From an uncultured Eubacterium sp. (lineage in GTDB: Bacteria > Bacillota > Clostridia > Lachnospirales > Lachnospiraceae), in the NCBI GenBank assembly GCA_934316925.1, contig CAKREC010000038.1, positions 1-19,221 on the forward strand: DNA of 19,221 nucleotides. Reading direction: 5' to 3'. Position 1 is the first letter of the stretch. Each line of letters begins with the position of its first letter. This document shows positions 1 to 7,379 of the stretch, piece after piece. Under the pieces are notes generated by a model. The model ran no database searches. It had not been told where the DNA came from and saw nothing but the letters and a program-made list of their open reading frames with translations. The position numbers were made by a program, and so were the translations under genes.

Positions 1-125
1 TTCGAAACCAGCGGTCTCTAGCCAGATTGTGGTAAATGTCAAACCCGTATAAAGCTCATAAGACACTGCTCTCCGGCACAGCACCTTACTTCCACGCTTG
101 ACAGACACTCAAGTTGCCTGTCTTT
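1..125 (-). ncRNA. Candidate structured non-coding RNA or 5' leader, runs off the left edge
   Basis: This stretch follows a strong minus-strand promoter, holds no convincing ORF, and folds on the minus strand. Three hairpins are visible. One sits almost at the 5' end (arms 100-107 and 115-122, 8 bp, 7-nt loop). A second has arms 58-68 and 79-89 (11 bp, 10-nt loop containing CCGGAGAG). A third is short (arms 4-9 and 13-18). Several pairs are G-U wobbles that form only in minus-strand RNA, which supports the direction. It could be a stand-alone RNA such as a 6S-like RNA, or the leader of a gene beyond the edge. I do not recognise a riboswitch consensus, so the identity is open. Confidence 0.45.
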
Positions 126-131
126 AATATT

Positions 132-160
132 ATATTAGCCACCTTGACATAATATGTCAA
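132..160 (-). promoter_or_regulatory. Sigma-A promoter with palindromic operator over the -35 box
   Basis: On the minus strand, TTGACA (155-160) and TAATAT (132-137) are separated by exactly 17 bp, close to the sigma-A consensus. The -35 hexamer is one arm of the perfect 17-bp palindrome TTGACATAATATGTCAA at 144-160 (8-bp arms, one central base), which extends into the spacer. A dimeric regulator bound there would block or modulate RNA polymerase. The palindrome could alternatively have arisen by chance around a TTGACA box. The product is the structured transcript to the left. Confidence 0.6.
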
Positions 161-211
161 TCAAAATTTCTGATTTCACTAAGAATCAGCACTTTTGTCG
201 ACCAAACATGC

Positions 212-253
212 AAAAAAGTGCGAACACACACTTTCCAGCATGTATTCGCACTT
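212..253 (-). terminator. Intrinsic terminator of pckA
   Basis: Arms 216-224 and 245-253 (AAGTGCGAA and TTCGCACTT) are perfectly complementary. Four more pairs extend the stem inward on the minus-strand RNA, giving about 13 bp. The stem is followed by a T-run in the minus sense, 28 bases past the pckA stop. There is no T-run in the plus sense, so it acts on leftward transcripts. Confidence 0.85.
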
Positions 254-281
254 AATCATCTGATTTGATTTATAAGGGGAA

Positions 282-1886
282 TTAAGCCTGTGGGCCAGCA
301 GAAACTAATGCTTTACCAGCTTCGTTTCCTTCGTATTTAGCAAAGTTCTTAACAAATCTTGCAGCAAGATCTTTTGCTTTTGTCTCCCACTCAGAAGCGT
401 TAGCGTAAGTATCACGAGGATCTAAGATACCTGCATCAACACCTGGAAGCTCTGTAGGAACTTCGAAGTTGAAGTATGGGATGGTCTTAGTAGGAGCAGA
501 TAAGATAGCTCCGCTTAAGATCGCATCGATGATACCACGGGTATCTTTGATGGAGATACGTTTTCCAGTTCCGTTCCATCCTGTATTTACAAGATATGCT
601 TTTGCACCGCTCTTCTCCATCTTCTTAACAAGCTCTTCTGCATATTTTGTAGGATGCAACTCAAGGAATGCCTGTCCGAAACATGCGGAGAATGTAGGAG
701 TAGGCTCAGTAATTCCACGCTCTGTACCAGCAAGTTTTGCTGTAAATCCAGATAAGAAGTAGTACTGTGTCTGCTCTGGTGTCAAGATCGATACTGGAGG
801 AAGAACTCCAAATGCATCAGCAGAAAGGAAGATAACATTCTTAGCTGCTGGAGCAGAAGATACTGGACGAACAATGTTCTCGATGTGGTTGATCGGATAA
901 GATACACGAGTATTCTCAGTAACGCTCTTGTCAGCGAAATCGATCACACCATCTTTGTCCAAGGTAACGTTCTCAAGAAGAGCGTCACGACGGATCGCAT
1001 TGTAAATATCTGGCTCAGACTCTTTGTCAAGGTCGATAACCTTAGCGTAGCATCCACCTTCGAAGTTGAATACACCGTTGTCATCCCAACCGTGCTCATC
1101 ATCACCGATCAACAGACGTTTTGGATCTGTGGAAAGTGTAGTCTTTCCTGTACCGGACAAACCAAAGAAGATTGCTGTGTTCTCACCGTTCAAGTCAGTG
1201 TTTGCGGAGCAGTGCATAGAAGCAATGCCTTTCAATGGAAGGTAGTAGTTCATCATGGAGAACATACCTTTCTTCATCTCTCCGCCGTACCATGTATTGA
1301 TGATAACCTGCTCACGGCTTGTAATGTTGAATGCAACTGCTGTCTCAGAGTTAAGACCCAGTTCTTTATAATTTTTAACCTGTGCTTTGGATGCATTGTA
1401 AACTACGAAATCAGGCTCGAAGTTCTCAAGCTCTTCAGCAGATGGTTTAATAAACATATTGGTTACAAAATGTGCCTGCCATGCTACTTCTACGATGAAA
1501 CGGATAGCCATGCGGGTATCTTTGTTTGCACCACAGAATGCATCTACAACATAAAGCTTTTTGTTGGAAAGTTCTTTCTTTGCGATCTCTTTCAACTCAG
1601 CCCATGCTTCTTCAGAAAGTGGATGATTGTCATTTGCATACTCATCAGAAGTCCACCATACAGTGTCTTTTGAGTTCTCATCCATAACGATGTACTTGTC
1701 TTTAGGGGAACGTCCTGTGTATACACCAGTCATAACGTTTACTGCGCCCAATTCACTTTCCTGACCTTTGTCAAAACCTTCTAATTCAGGCTTGGTCTCT
1801 TCTGCGAATAATACATCATAAGAAGGGTTGTGTACAATTTCAGTAGCACCTGTAATGCCATACTTACTTAAATCAATTGTCTGCAT
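282..1886 (-). CDS. pckA: Phosphoenolpyruvate carboxykinase (ATP)
   Basis: This cytosolic enzyme interconverts oxaloacetate plus ATP with PEP, CO2 and ADP. In fermentative gut bacteria it can run toward oxaloacetate to conserve energy. At 534 residues it matches the ATP-type family (about 525-540). The hallmarks are all visible: TGRSPKDK near residues 57-64 (substrate arginine), [11 protein letters not shown] around 199-209 (metal and substrate lysines), the kinase-type P-loop GLSGTGKT at 242-249, and DDEHGW at 262-267. The start is supported by AAGGAG about 9 bases upstream of the ATG. It has its own promoter (1990-2017), a structured leader and a terminator (212-253), so it is probably monocistronic. 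I see no truncation or missing catalytic residue. Confidence 0.97.
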   Translation of the reverse strand: MQTIDLSKYGITGATEIVHNPSYDVLFAEETKPELEGFDKGQESELGAVNVMTGVYTGRSPKDKYIVMDENSKDTVWWTSDEYANDNHPLSEEAWAELKEIAKKELSNKKLYVVDAFCGANKDTRMAIRFIVEVAWQAHFVTNMFIKPSAEELENFEPDFVVYNASKAQVKNYKELGLNSETAVAFNITSREQVIINTWYGGEMKKGMFSMMNYYLPLKGIASMHCSANTDLNGENTAIFFGLSGTGKTTLSTDPKRLLIGDDEHGWDDNGVFNFEGGCYAKVIDLDKESEPDIYNAIRRDALLENVTLDKDGVIDFADKSVTENTRVSYPINHIENIVRPVSSAPAAKNVIFLSADAFGVLPPVSILTPEQTQYYFLSGFTAKLAGTERGITEPTPTFSACFGQAFLELHPTKYAEELVKKMEKSGAKAYLVNTGWNGTGKRISIKDTRGIIDAILSGAILSAPTKTIPYFNFEVPTELPGVDAGILDPRDTYANASEWETKAKDLAARFVKNFAKYEGNEAGKALVSAGPQA

Positions 1887-1917
1887 TTTACTATACTCCT
1901 TTTCTTTAATAGTTTAC

Positions 1918-1977
1918 GAAAAGACGCCTCGCTGCCTCATAGAGAACTACGCATCTTTCCAGGAGACGAATCTTTCG
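1918..1977 (-). promoter_or_regulatory. Structured 5' leader of pckA with two hairpins
   Basis: Between the pckA promoter and start codon lies a leader of roughly 95 bases. One hairpin has arms 1918-1927 and 1951-1960 (10 bp, with G-U pairs that form only in the minus-strand RNA). A small CGAA/TTCG hairpin lies at 1967-1977. Neither is followed by a T-run, so this is not a terminator. It may affect mRNA stability or translation. I recognise no known riboswitch. Confidence 0.35.
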
Positions 1978-1989
1978 ACTTCTTATCAT

Positions 1990-2017
1990 ATTATACATTA
2001 TTGGGGCGCAAAGTCAA
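1990..2017 (-). promoter_or_regulatory. pckA promoter
   Basis: Minus strand: TTGACT (2012-2017), 16-bp spacer, TATAAT (1990-1995). The -10 box is perfect. The promoter overlaps the last codons and stop of the upstream yolD-like gene (stop at 1998-2000), so the two units are packed end to end. Confidence 0.7.
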
Positions 2018-2408
2018 TATCATATAAAAATCTGATTGGGATTTTTGTGCCATCTTCCCATAAAATATTTTTGCTGTACAGATCAAATTTTTTGATATAT
2101 CCGCGGTGTCTGATATACCGTCCCCCCTGCTTTTTTTCGTCCGGAACAAAATACACAGCCACCACTTCCGGATGCTCTGGCAGGCATTGCCGGATCTTCT
2201 GCAGGCGCTCATTGATAACCTCCTGCTGCCCCTCCGTGAGTTCAACAAACGTCTCCGTCCGGCGTGCCGTCTCATCAATCGCCTGATCGTGTCCTGTCAA
2301 TGCCGCAAACGGAGCAAATTGCGCTCCGCGGTCTTTTCTTGCCATGCGGGGGTGCCTGGAAACCGGCCGCGACAAATGAATGATGTCCTCGTAATTATCT
2401 GACTTCAC
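1998..2408 (-). CDS. YolD-like family protein
   Basis: This 136-residue soluble protein carries the YolD-like signature near its N-terminus, RHPRMARKDRGAQFAPFAAL, followed by a helical stretch (ETARRTETFVELTEGQQEVI) and a beta-rich C-terminal half (VVAVYFVPDEKK to IPIRFLYDIDF). YolD-like proteins are often encoded beside Y-family DNA polymerases and are assumed to act with them; the exact function is not established. Here no polymerase is adjacent; the gene lies 44 bp after pstB on the same strand. The start is GTG at 2406-2408, behind a GAGGGG site. It may be read from the pst operon or from a promoter I cannot identify. The family call is firm, the role is not. Confidence 0.8.
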   Translation of the reverse strand: MKSDNYEDIIHLSRPVSRHPRMARKDRGAQFAPFAALTGHDQAIDETARRTETFVELTEGQQEVINERLQKIRQCLPEHPEVVAVYFVPDEKKQGGRYIRHRGYIKKFDLYSKNILWEDGTKIPIRFLYDIDFAPQ

Positions 2409-2452
2409 CCTTTTCCCCTCTCTCCCATTTTTTTACTCATTCTACTACAGGA

Positions 2453-3205
2453 TCAACCAAATTGTCCACTTACATATGCTTTTGTTTTTTCCTGTTGCGG
2501 ATCTTCAAAAATCTGTCCGGTTTCTCCATATTCCACCAGATCTCCCATAAAGAAAAACGCCGTTTTGTCAGCAATTCTTGCCGCCTGCTGCATATTGTGC
2601 GTCACCATGATAACCGTATAGTTTTTCTTTAACTCCGTCATAAGTTCCTCGGTTTTCTGGGTCGAGATCGGATCCAGCGCACTGGTTGCCTCATCCATCA
2701 GGATAATTTCCGGTTCCAGCGCGATCGCTCTGGCAATGCACAGACGCTGCTGCTGTCCACCGGACAGTCCCAATGCACTTTTTTTCAGCCGGTCTTTTAC
2801 TTCATCCCAGAGTGCCGCTTTTCTCAAACTGGTCTCTACGATCTCATCCAGCTTTTTTCGTCCATGGACTCCATGATATTTGGGCGCATATGCGATATTG
2901 TCATAAATGCTCGCCGGAAATGGATTTGCCTTTTGAAATACCATCCCAACTTTTTTCCGCAATTCGGCTACTCCAACTTTTTTGCCGTAAATATCCTGGC
3001 CGTCAAATAAAACTTCGCCACTGATCCGGCATCCGGGCACCAGATCATTCATGCGGTTCAATGTTTTCAAAAAAGTAGATTTGCCACATCCAGACGGTCC
3101 GATCAGCGCTGTGATCTCATTTTTGTCAATTTCCATAGTAATGTCATGCAAAACATGATGTTTGCCATAACTTAAGTTTAATTCCTTTGTTTGTATGATG
3201 CTCAT
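2453..3205 (-). CDS. pstB: Phosphate ABC transporter ATP-binding protein PstB
   Basis: This is the cytosolic ATPase that powers phosphate import with PstA and PstC. The 250-residue protein has Walker A GPSGCGKS at 36-43, a Q-loop in VFQKANPFP, the signature LSGGQQQR at 147-154, Walker [12 protein letters not shown] at 168-178 and switch His203. [11 protein letters not shown] and the C-terminal [18 protein letters not shown] are typical of PstB. I chose the ATG at 3203-3205 because GGAGG sits 7 bases upstream; the TTG two codons earlier would nearly touch the Shine-Dalgarno sequence. It follows pstA by about 30 bases. It is the last transporter gene, and the usual downstream phoU is absent. 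Confidence 0.96.
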   Translation of the reverse strand: MSIIQTKELNLSYGKHHVLHDITMEIDKNEITALIGPSGCGKSTFLKTLNRMNDLVPGCRISGEVLFDGQDIYGKKVGVAELRKKVGMVFQKANPFPASIYDNIAYAPKYHGVHGRKKLDEIVETSLRKAALWDEVKDRLKKSALGLSGGQQQRLCIARAIALEPEIILMDEATSALDPISTQKTEELMTELKKNYTVIMVTHNMQQAARIADKTAFFFMGDLVEYGETGQIFEDPQQEKTKAYVSGQFG

Positions 3206-3236
3206 ATCCAAACCTCCGTATGTAATAGGTATGATG

Positions 3237-4106
3237 TTACTGTCGATTTTTCTTAGAAAAAATGCCTGCGATCAAATGCGTCAATATTTCGATCAAAAGG
3301 ACAAAGATCATCAGAACGGCTGCCATGGCATATGGCACCCACTCCGGTGCGCCACCTTCCGTCGCATATAAATACAGCTGCACAGTCATCGTTGCTCCCG
3401 GCTCTGTTACATGTCCCATCAGCGATGTTGGCAGTTCCTGTGCAATTCCCGCCGTGTATAACAGCGCTGCGGACTCACTGATCATTCTTCCGATACTGAG
3501 AATCACCGCAACAATAATTCCTGACATTGCACAGGGAAGGATCACTTTGCGGATCATATAAAATTTTGACATTCCCATCGCAAGTGCCGCCTCGCGGTAA
3601 GAGCTGTCCACTGCCAGCATCGATTCCTCTGTTGTTCTTATCATCGTCGGAAGCACGATCAACGTCAGCGTCAAAGAAGCAGCTAACATAGATCCGGCGT
3701 AATCCCCGATCGACAATCGCCGCACAAAAAAATTAAGGCCAAACAAGCCATATACAATAGAAGGAATTCCTGCTAAGATCTCAATGGCAAATCGTATCGT
3801 CGAAACAAGCTTTCCCTGTTTCGCATATTCTGCCAGATAAATGGCGGTTCCAATACCAAGCGGAATACAAAACAATAGCGTAAGTACAACCGTATATATC
3901 GTGTTTATGATCATCGGTTTAATTCCATACAGATCCATCAAAATGTCCGGTTCTGTTGTAAGAAACTCTTTACTGACGTAAGGAAGACCTTTTTTCAGGA
4001 TATATCCGATCAGTCCTACTGCCAGTGCTGCCACAGCTACGGTAAGTATGATCACCAGAATCCGGAATACTAACGATGACCATCGAATTTTCTTTTTCCA
4101 TTCCAT
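3237..4106 (-). CDS. pstA: Phosphate ABC transporter permease PstA
   Basis: This is one of two membrane permeases forming the phosphate channel. The 289-residue protein has about six hydrophobic segments, the first near residues 15-35. The binding-protein-dependent permease loop that contacts PstB is present as [28 protein letters not shown] in sense, seen in two parts: [15 protein letters not shown] then [29 protein letters not shown] is a typical PstA segment. ATG at 4104-4106 has GAGGGG five bases upstream. Only 10 bp separate it from pstC, so the two are co-transcribed. Confidence 0.94.
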   Translation of the reverse strand: MEWKKKIRWSSLVFRILVIILTVAVAALAVGLIGYILKKGLPYVSKEFLTTEPDILMDLYGIKPMIINTIYTVVLTLLFCIPLGIGTAIYLAEYAKQGKLVSTIRFAIEILAGIPSIVYGLFGLNFFVRRLSIGDYAGSMLAASLTLTLIVLPTMIRTTEESMLAVDSSYREAALAMGMSKFYMIRKVILPCAMSGIIVAVILSIGRMISESAALLYTAGIAQELPTSLMGHVTEPGATMTVQLYLYATEGGAPEWVPYAMAAVLMIFVLLIEILTHLIAGIFSKKNRQ

Positions 4107-4116
4107 AATTTCCCCT

Positions 4117-4992
4117 CTATTTCCTTTCTGCCGTTGTTCTCTTGATCAAGGCATAGAAAAGTCCATTCAGCACTACGATAAATACAAACAGTACCAATCC
4201 AATGCCCATCAACACATCCGATGTTTCCTGACTGGCATATGCCATTTCTGTCACGATCGCTGTGGTCAGAAAGCGAACCGGTTCTAACGGTTTTGGCATC
4301 TGTGCCACATTGCCGGCAACCATGATCACTGCCATTGTCTCTCCTACTGCACGGCCCAGTCCTAAGAGAATTGCTGATAAAATGCCGGATTTTGCAGCAG
4401 GAACAATTACATGCAGGATTGTATATTCACGGTCAACTCCAAGTGCCAGTGAAGCTTCCATATATTCTTTTGGCACCGAAGTGATGCTCGATTCACTGAC
4501 GGAAATGATCGTTGGCAAAGTCATAACGATCAGTACAACTACCGCTGAAACTAATGTAAGTCCGGCCGGAAGCTGAAACAGATTCTGTACCAGCGGTACT
4601 AAAAGGATCATTCCCATAAATCCATAAATAACCGATGGGATTCCTGCCAGCATGCTGATGATCGTCCGAAGAACCGACGCGATCCTTTTCGGAATAAAAT
4701 GGCTCATCCCCACTGCCACCAGAATTGACAGCGGTACGGTCACAACAACGGTTGCTAACATTGACCAGATCGAAGACAGCAAAAACGGTAAAATACCATA
4801 TTGCGCCGGCTCCACCGATGTATCCCAGGTCTTTCCAAACAAAAAGTTTTTCAGTCCGACTCTGGCAATTCCCGGTCCTCCCGACCGGAACATATACACA
4901 CCGATCATGACCACCGAAAAAACAGTCATGATGGTAAAAAGGAACAAAATGTATTTAAATATCAGATCTGATACTTTTTTTCCACCTTTCAA
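4117..4992 (-). CDS. pstC: Phosphate ABC transporter permease PstC
   Basis: This is the second permease subunit of the phosphate importer: 291 residues, about six membrane segments. It shows the conserved GIPSVIYGFMGMILLVPL segment and the coupling loop EASLALGVDREYTILHVIVPAAKSGI, given here as EASLALGVDREY followed by TILHVIVPAAKSGI. GLGRAVGETMAVIMVAGN is diagnostic of PstC. No ATG lies near the expected N-terminus; the best start is TTG at 4990-4992, with AAGGTG about six bases upstream. A weak start plus the hairpin upstream (5027-5048) would keep the permease below the binding protein in abundance. The gene lies 83 bp after pstS. Confidence 0.93.
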   Translation of the reverse strand: MKGGKKVSDLIFKYILFLFTIMTVFSVVMIGVYMFRSGGPGIARVGLKNFLFGKTWDTSVEPAQYGILPFLLSSIWSMLATVVVTVPLSILVAVGMSHFIPKRIASVLRTIISMLAGIPSVIYGFMGMILLVPLVQNLFQLPAGLTLVSAVVVLIVMTLPTIISVSESSITSVPKEYMEASLALGVDREYTILHVIVPAAKSGILSAILLGLGRAVGETMAVIMVAGNVAQMPKPLEPVRFLTTAIVTEMAYASQETSDVLMGIGLVLFVFIVVLNGLFYALIKRTTAERK

Positions 4993-5026
4993 TTACATCA
5001 CCTTTCCCTCATACTTTTACAAAAGA

Positions 5027-5048
5027 ATGGAGCACAGCCGTGCCCCAT
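5027..5048 (-). terminator. Hairpin between pstS and pstC (partial terminator or mRNA-stability element)
   Basis: Arms 5027-5035 and 5040-5048 pair over 9 bp, with one G-U pair in the minus-strand RNA and a 4-nt loop. They are followed by TTCTTTT in the minus sense, directly after the pstS coding region. This resembles an intrinsic terminator with an imperfect U-tract inside an operon. Such elements can raise binding-protein mRNA relative to downstream permease genes. Confidence 0.65.
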
Positions 5049-5075
5049 TTTTTTCAACAATTCAATCTGTCTTTC

Positions 5076-6203
5076 TTATTTCTTTGTCGTTTTCTTCGTC
5101 GATTTTTTTGTTGTTTTCTTTGCAGCCTTAACGGTTACTTTAACGATAGCCGTTACATTTCCTTCTGCAGAAACGATCGTGATTGTTGCTTTTCCTTTTT
5201 TCTTTGCTTTTACAACACCTTTTGAGGAAACGGTTGCTACTTTTTTGTTTACAGCATTTGCAGGGTAAATTGTGCAGTTGATTGTTTTCTTTTTGCCTTT
5301 TTTCAAAGTGATGTTTTTCTTAACATTTAATTTGATCTGTCTTGGAACGATCTTTACTTCGGAAAGTGTAACAAATCCCATTTTGCTGATGATCTTTTTC
5401 GCATTGCTGCTTGTTTTGATCCAGTTGATAAATTCCGCAGTTGCACCCGTAGGCTCTCCTTTGGTTGCCAGCACAAATGGACGGCTCATTTTGTAAGTAC
5501 CATTTGCTACATTTCCTTTGTTTGCTACTACACCGTTGAATTTTACAGCTTTTACCTGGGTCTCATCCAGATCACCAAGAGACATGTATCCGATTGCTCC
5601 CGGATTAGATTTTACGGAAGTCTGCATTGCGCCGGTTGATGCGATCTCTGCTGCTAATTTTCCGTAGTTCTTTGCAATATCTTTAGCATAATCATTTTTC
5701 AGAACATCTTCAAAACATCCTCTTGTACCGGAACCGGATTCTCTTCCGTAAACGGCTACTGCTTTGTCATAAGATGTATTGATGGATTTCCAGTTTGTGA
5801 TCTTGCCAGCATACAGATCATACAACTGATCCGGTTTAATATCACTGACCGGATTGCTCTTATTTACTACGATCGCGATACCATCATTGCAGATCACATT
5901 GGATTTGAGAACTGCTGCTTCATCTGCTTTTAAAGCACGAGATGACATACCGATGTCAACTTTGCCATTCATTGCATCTGAAATTCCTGATCCTGAACCG
6001 GTAATATTGGTAAAATTGATCTTCACACCTTTTACTTCTTTTGCATACTGCTTTGCCAGCTGCTGTGCCAAAGGAGAAATCGATGTAGAACCGGATAATG
6101 TAATGGTCTGTGTTGCAGCATCTGCCTGTGTCGATGCGATCGGAGTGAGGGTGAATGCCATTGCTACGGCAAGTCCTGTTGCTAAAAATTGTTTTAATCT
6201 CAT
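5076..6203 (-). CDS. pstS: PstS-type phosphate-binding protein with C-terminal Big2 domain and Lys-rich tail
   Basis: This extracellular binding protein delivers phosphate to PstCA. The 375-residue product has a signal peptide (residues 1-29, ending ADA), then the PBP-like domain with phosphate-loop residues SGSTS (38-42), GSGSG (70-74 region) and the PstS signature ESGSGTR (155-161). The core ends near 282. Residues 283-358 form a Big2 Ig-like domain (TLKKGKKKTINCTIYPANA, then VATVSSKGVVKAKKKGKATI), followed by a K/T-rich tail to 375. There is no lipobox cysteine after the signal peptide, unusual for a Gram-positive PstS. Wall retention by the basic Big2 region and tail is inferred. The ATG has GAGG 8 bases upstream, and the gene is 19 bp downstream of the YibE/F gene. 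Confidence 0.93.
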   Translation of the reverse strand: MRLKQFLATGLAVAMAFTLTPIASTQADAATQTITLSGSTSISPLAQQLAKQYAKEVKGVKINFTNITGSGSGISDAMNGKVDIGMSSRALKADEAAVLKSNVICNDGIAIVVNKSNPVSDIKPDQLYDLYAGKITNWKSINTSYDKAVAVYGRESGSGTRGCFEDVLKNDYAKDIAKNYGKLAAEIASTGAMQTSVKSNPGAIGYMSLGDLDETQVKAVKFNGVVANKGNVANGTYKMSRPFVLATKGEPTGATAEFINWIKTSSNAKKIISKMGFVTLSEVKIVPRQIKLNVKKNITLKKGKKKTINCTIYPANAVNKKVATVSSKGVVKAKKKGKATITIVSAEGNVTAIVKVTVKAAKKTTKKSTKKTTKK

Positions 6204-6222
6204 GTTTTTTTCCTCTTTTCTT

Positions 6223-7365
6223 CTATTTTTTGTTTTTTAATAATAAGGATCCAATGAAGGATACAAATGGCACTGCCAGAATGATCCCGATGGTTCCTGA
6301 AATACCTCTAAGTAACTCAATACCAATCGAATACATATTGATCGTCTGATTATATGGATACGCATATGCGTAGATCATGATCATCGTATTCAATGATGTG
6401 CCTGTAAAAGCTAAGATCAAAGTGTTGGACATGGTTCCCATCATGTCTTTTCCTACATGAATGCCGGATTGAAACAGTTCTCTCGATGTGATCTCCGGGT
6501 TCTTATCATGTATCTCCTGAATCGTGCTGGAGATCGACATGGCAACATCCATAACCGCTCCCAGCGATGCGATCAGAATTCCCGAATACAAAAGATCTCC
6601 TACCTGAATCTTACAATTCTGTGCTACATAGATCAGATTTTCAATATCTTCCGTGTTGTAGCCGGAAATGTGAGCCAGTTTTCCAAATCCCATTGCAATA
6701 CATCCCGATACCGCGACACCCATGATCGTACCGATCGTTGCACACAATGTTTTTTTCGTATATCCACCGATCAGAAGCAGTGATACAACGGTGATCAGAA
6801 ATACGGTCAAAATGGTTACCGGAAATGGACTGGCGCCCTGATATAGCAAGGGAAGATACAAGCCAATGATACAGATAAATGTGAAGATCAAGGCTACCGC
6901 GGAGTAGATTCCCCGTTTCCCGCCGATCAGACACAGAACGACGAGGAATAATCCCACAAGTGCGTACATCACATATTCCCGATCGTAGTTATACACATTG
7001 GCACTGATGTCATCCTGATATCCGCTGATCTGTACGATCACCTTTGTACCCACCTGGCAATTGGCACCGTACAGATAGCCATTCAGATTGTTTGCCTCAA
7101 CAACTTTTCCCTTGAAAGATCCGGATGTAATCTCTACTTTTACATCCTGACTGCCCGCCATAGTCTCTCCATTGCTGCTTCCATTTCCGCTGTTTCCTTT
7201 TACAATCTCAACGACAGTAGCTTTGGCATATTCCAAACCATCATCACTGATCAGAGGGGTCTTTTTCACAGATTTTCCTATTATGCCGATCACTACCATC
7301 AGGATCAAAAGTCCTGCGATCGTAAAAACAGCTTCCAACACTTTTTTCCGTTTGCTTTTTGTCAT
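6223..7365 (-). CDS. YibE/F-like family integral membrane protein
   Basis: This 380-residue membrane protein has an N-terminal anchor (about residues 12-30), an extracytoplasmic soluble portion (about 40-128) that looks beta-rich, then about seven hydrophobic segments from 131 to the C-terminus. The family marks are GAVMDVAMSISSTIQEI around 269-285 and GKDMMGTMSNTLILAF around 305-320. The biochemical function of YibE/F proteins is not established. Its position, 14 bp after a secreted phosphatase and 19 bp before pstS, puts it inside the phosphate operon and suggests a role in transport or in handling phosphatase products; that is inference. The ATG follows TAAGG. Confidence 0.88.
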   Translation of the reverse strand: MTKSKRKKVLEAVFTIAGLLILMVVIGIIGKSVKKTPLISDDGLEYAKATVVEIVKGNSGNGSSNGETMAGSQDVKVEITSGSFKGKVVEANNLNGYLYGANCQVGTKVIVQISGYQDDISANVYNYDREYVMYALVGLFLVVLCLIGGKRGIYSAVALIFTFICIIGLYLPLLYQGASPFPVTILTVFLITVVSLLLIGGYTKKTLCATIGTIMGVAVSGCIAMGFGKLAHISGYNTEDIENLIYVAQNCKIQVGDLLYSGILIASLGAVMDVAMSISSTIQEIHDKNPEITSRELFQSGIHVGKDMMGTMSNTLILAFTGTSLNTMIMIYAYAYPYNQTINMYSIGIELLRGISGTIGIILAVPFVSFIGSLLLKNKK

Positions 7366-7379
7366 GTTACCTTACATCC

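Noticed and set aside
1..125. Firm identification as 6S RNA, tmRNA or a tRNA
   Set aside because: There is no tRNA cloverleaf or tmRNA tag, and I cannot match a 6S consensus by eye. The TTCGAA near the edge alone does not make a T-loop.
885..1673. 262-codon plus-strand ORF inside pckA
   Set aside because: It is antisense to a fully conserved PEP carboxykinase, is rich in Cys/Phe/Ile as expected for a reverse-strand shadow, and has no ribosome binding site or family motif.
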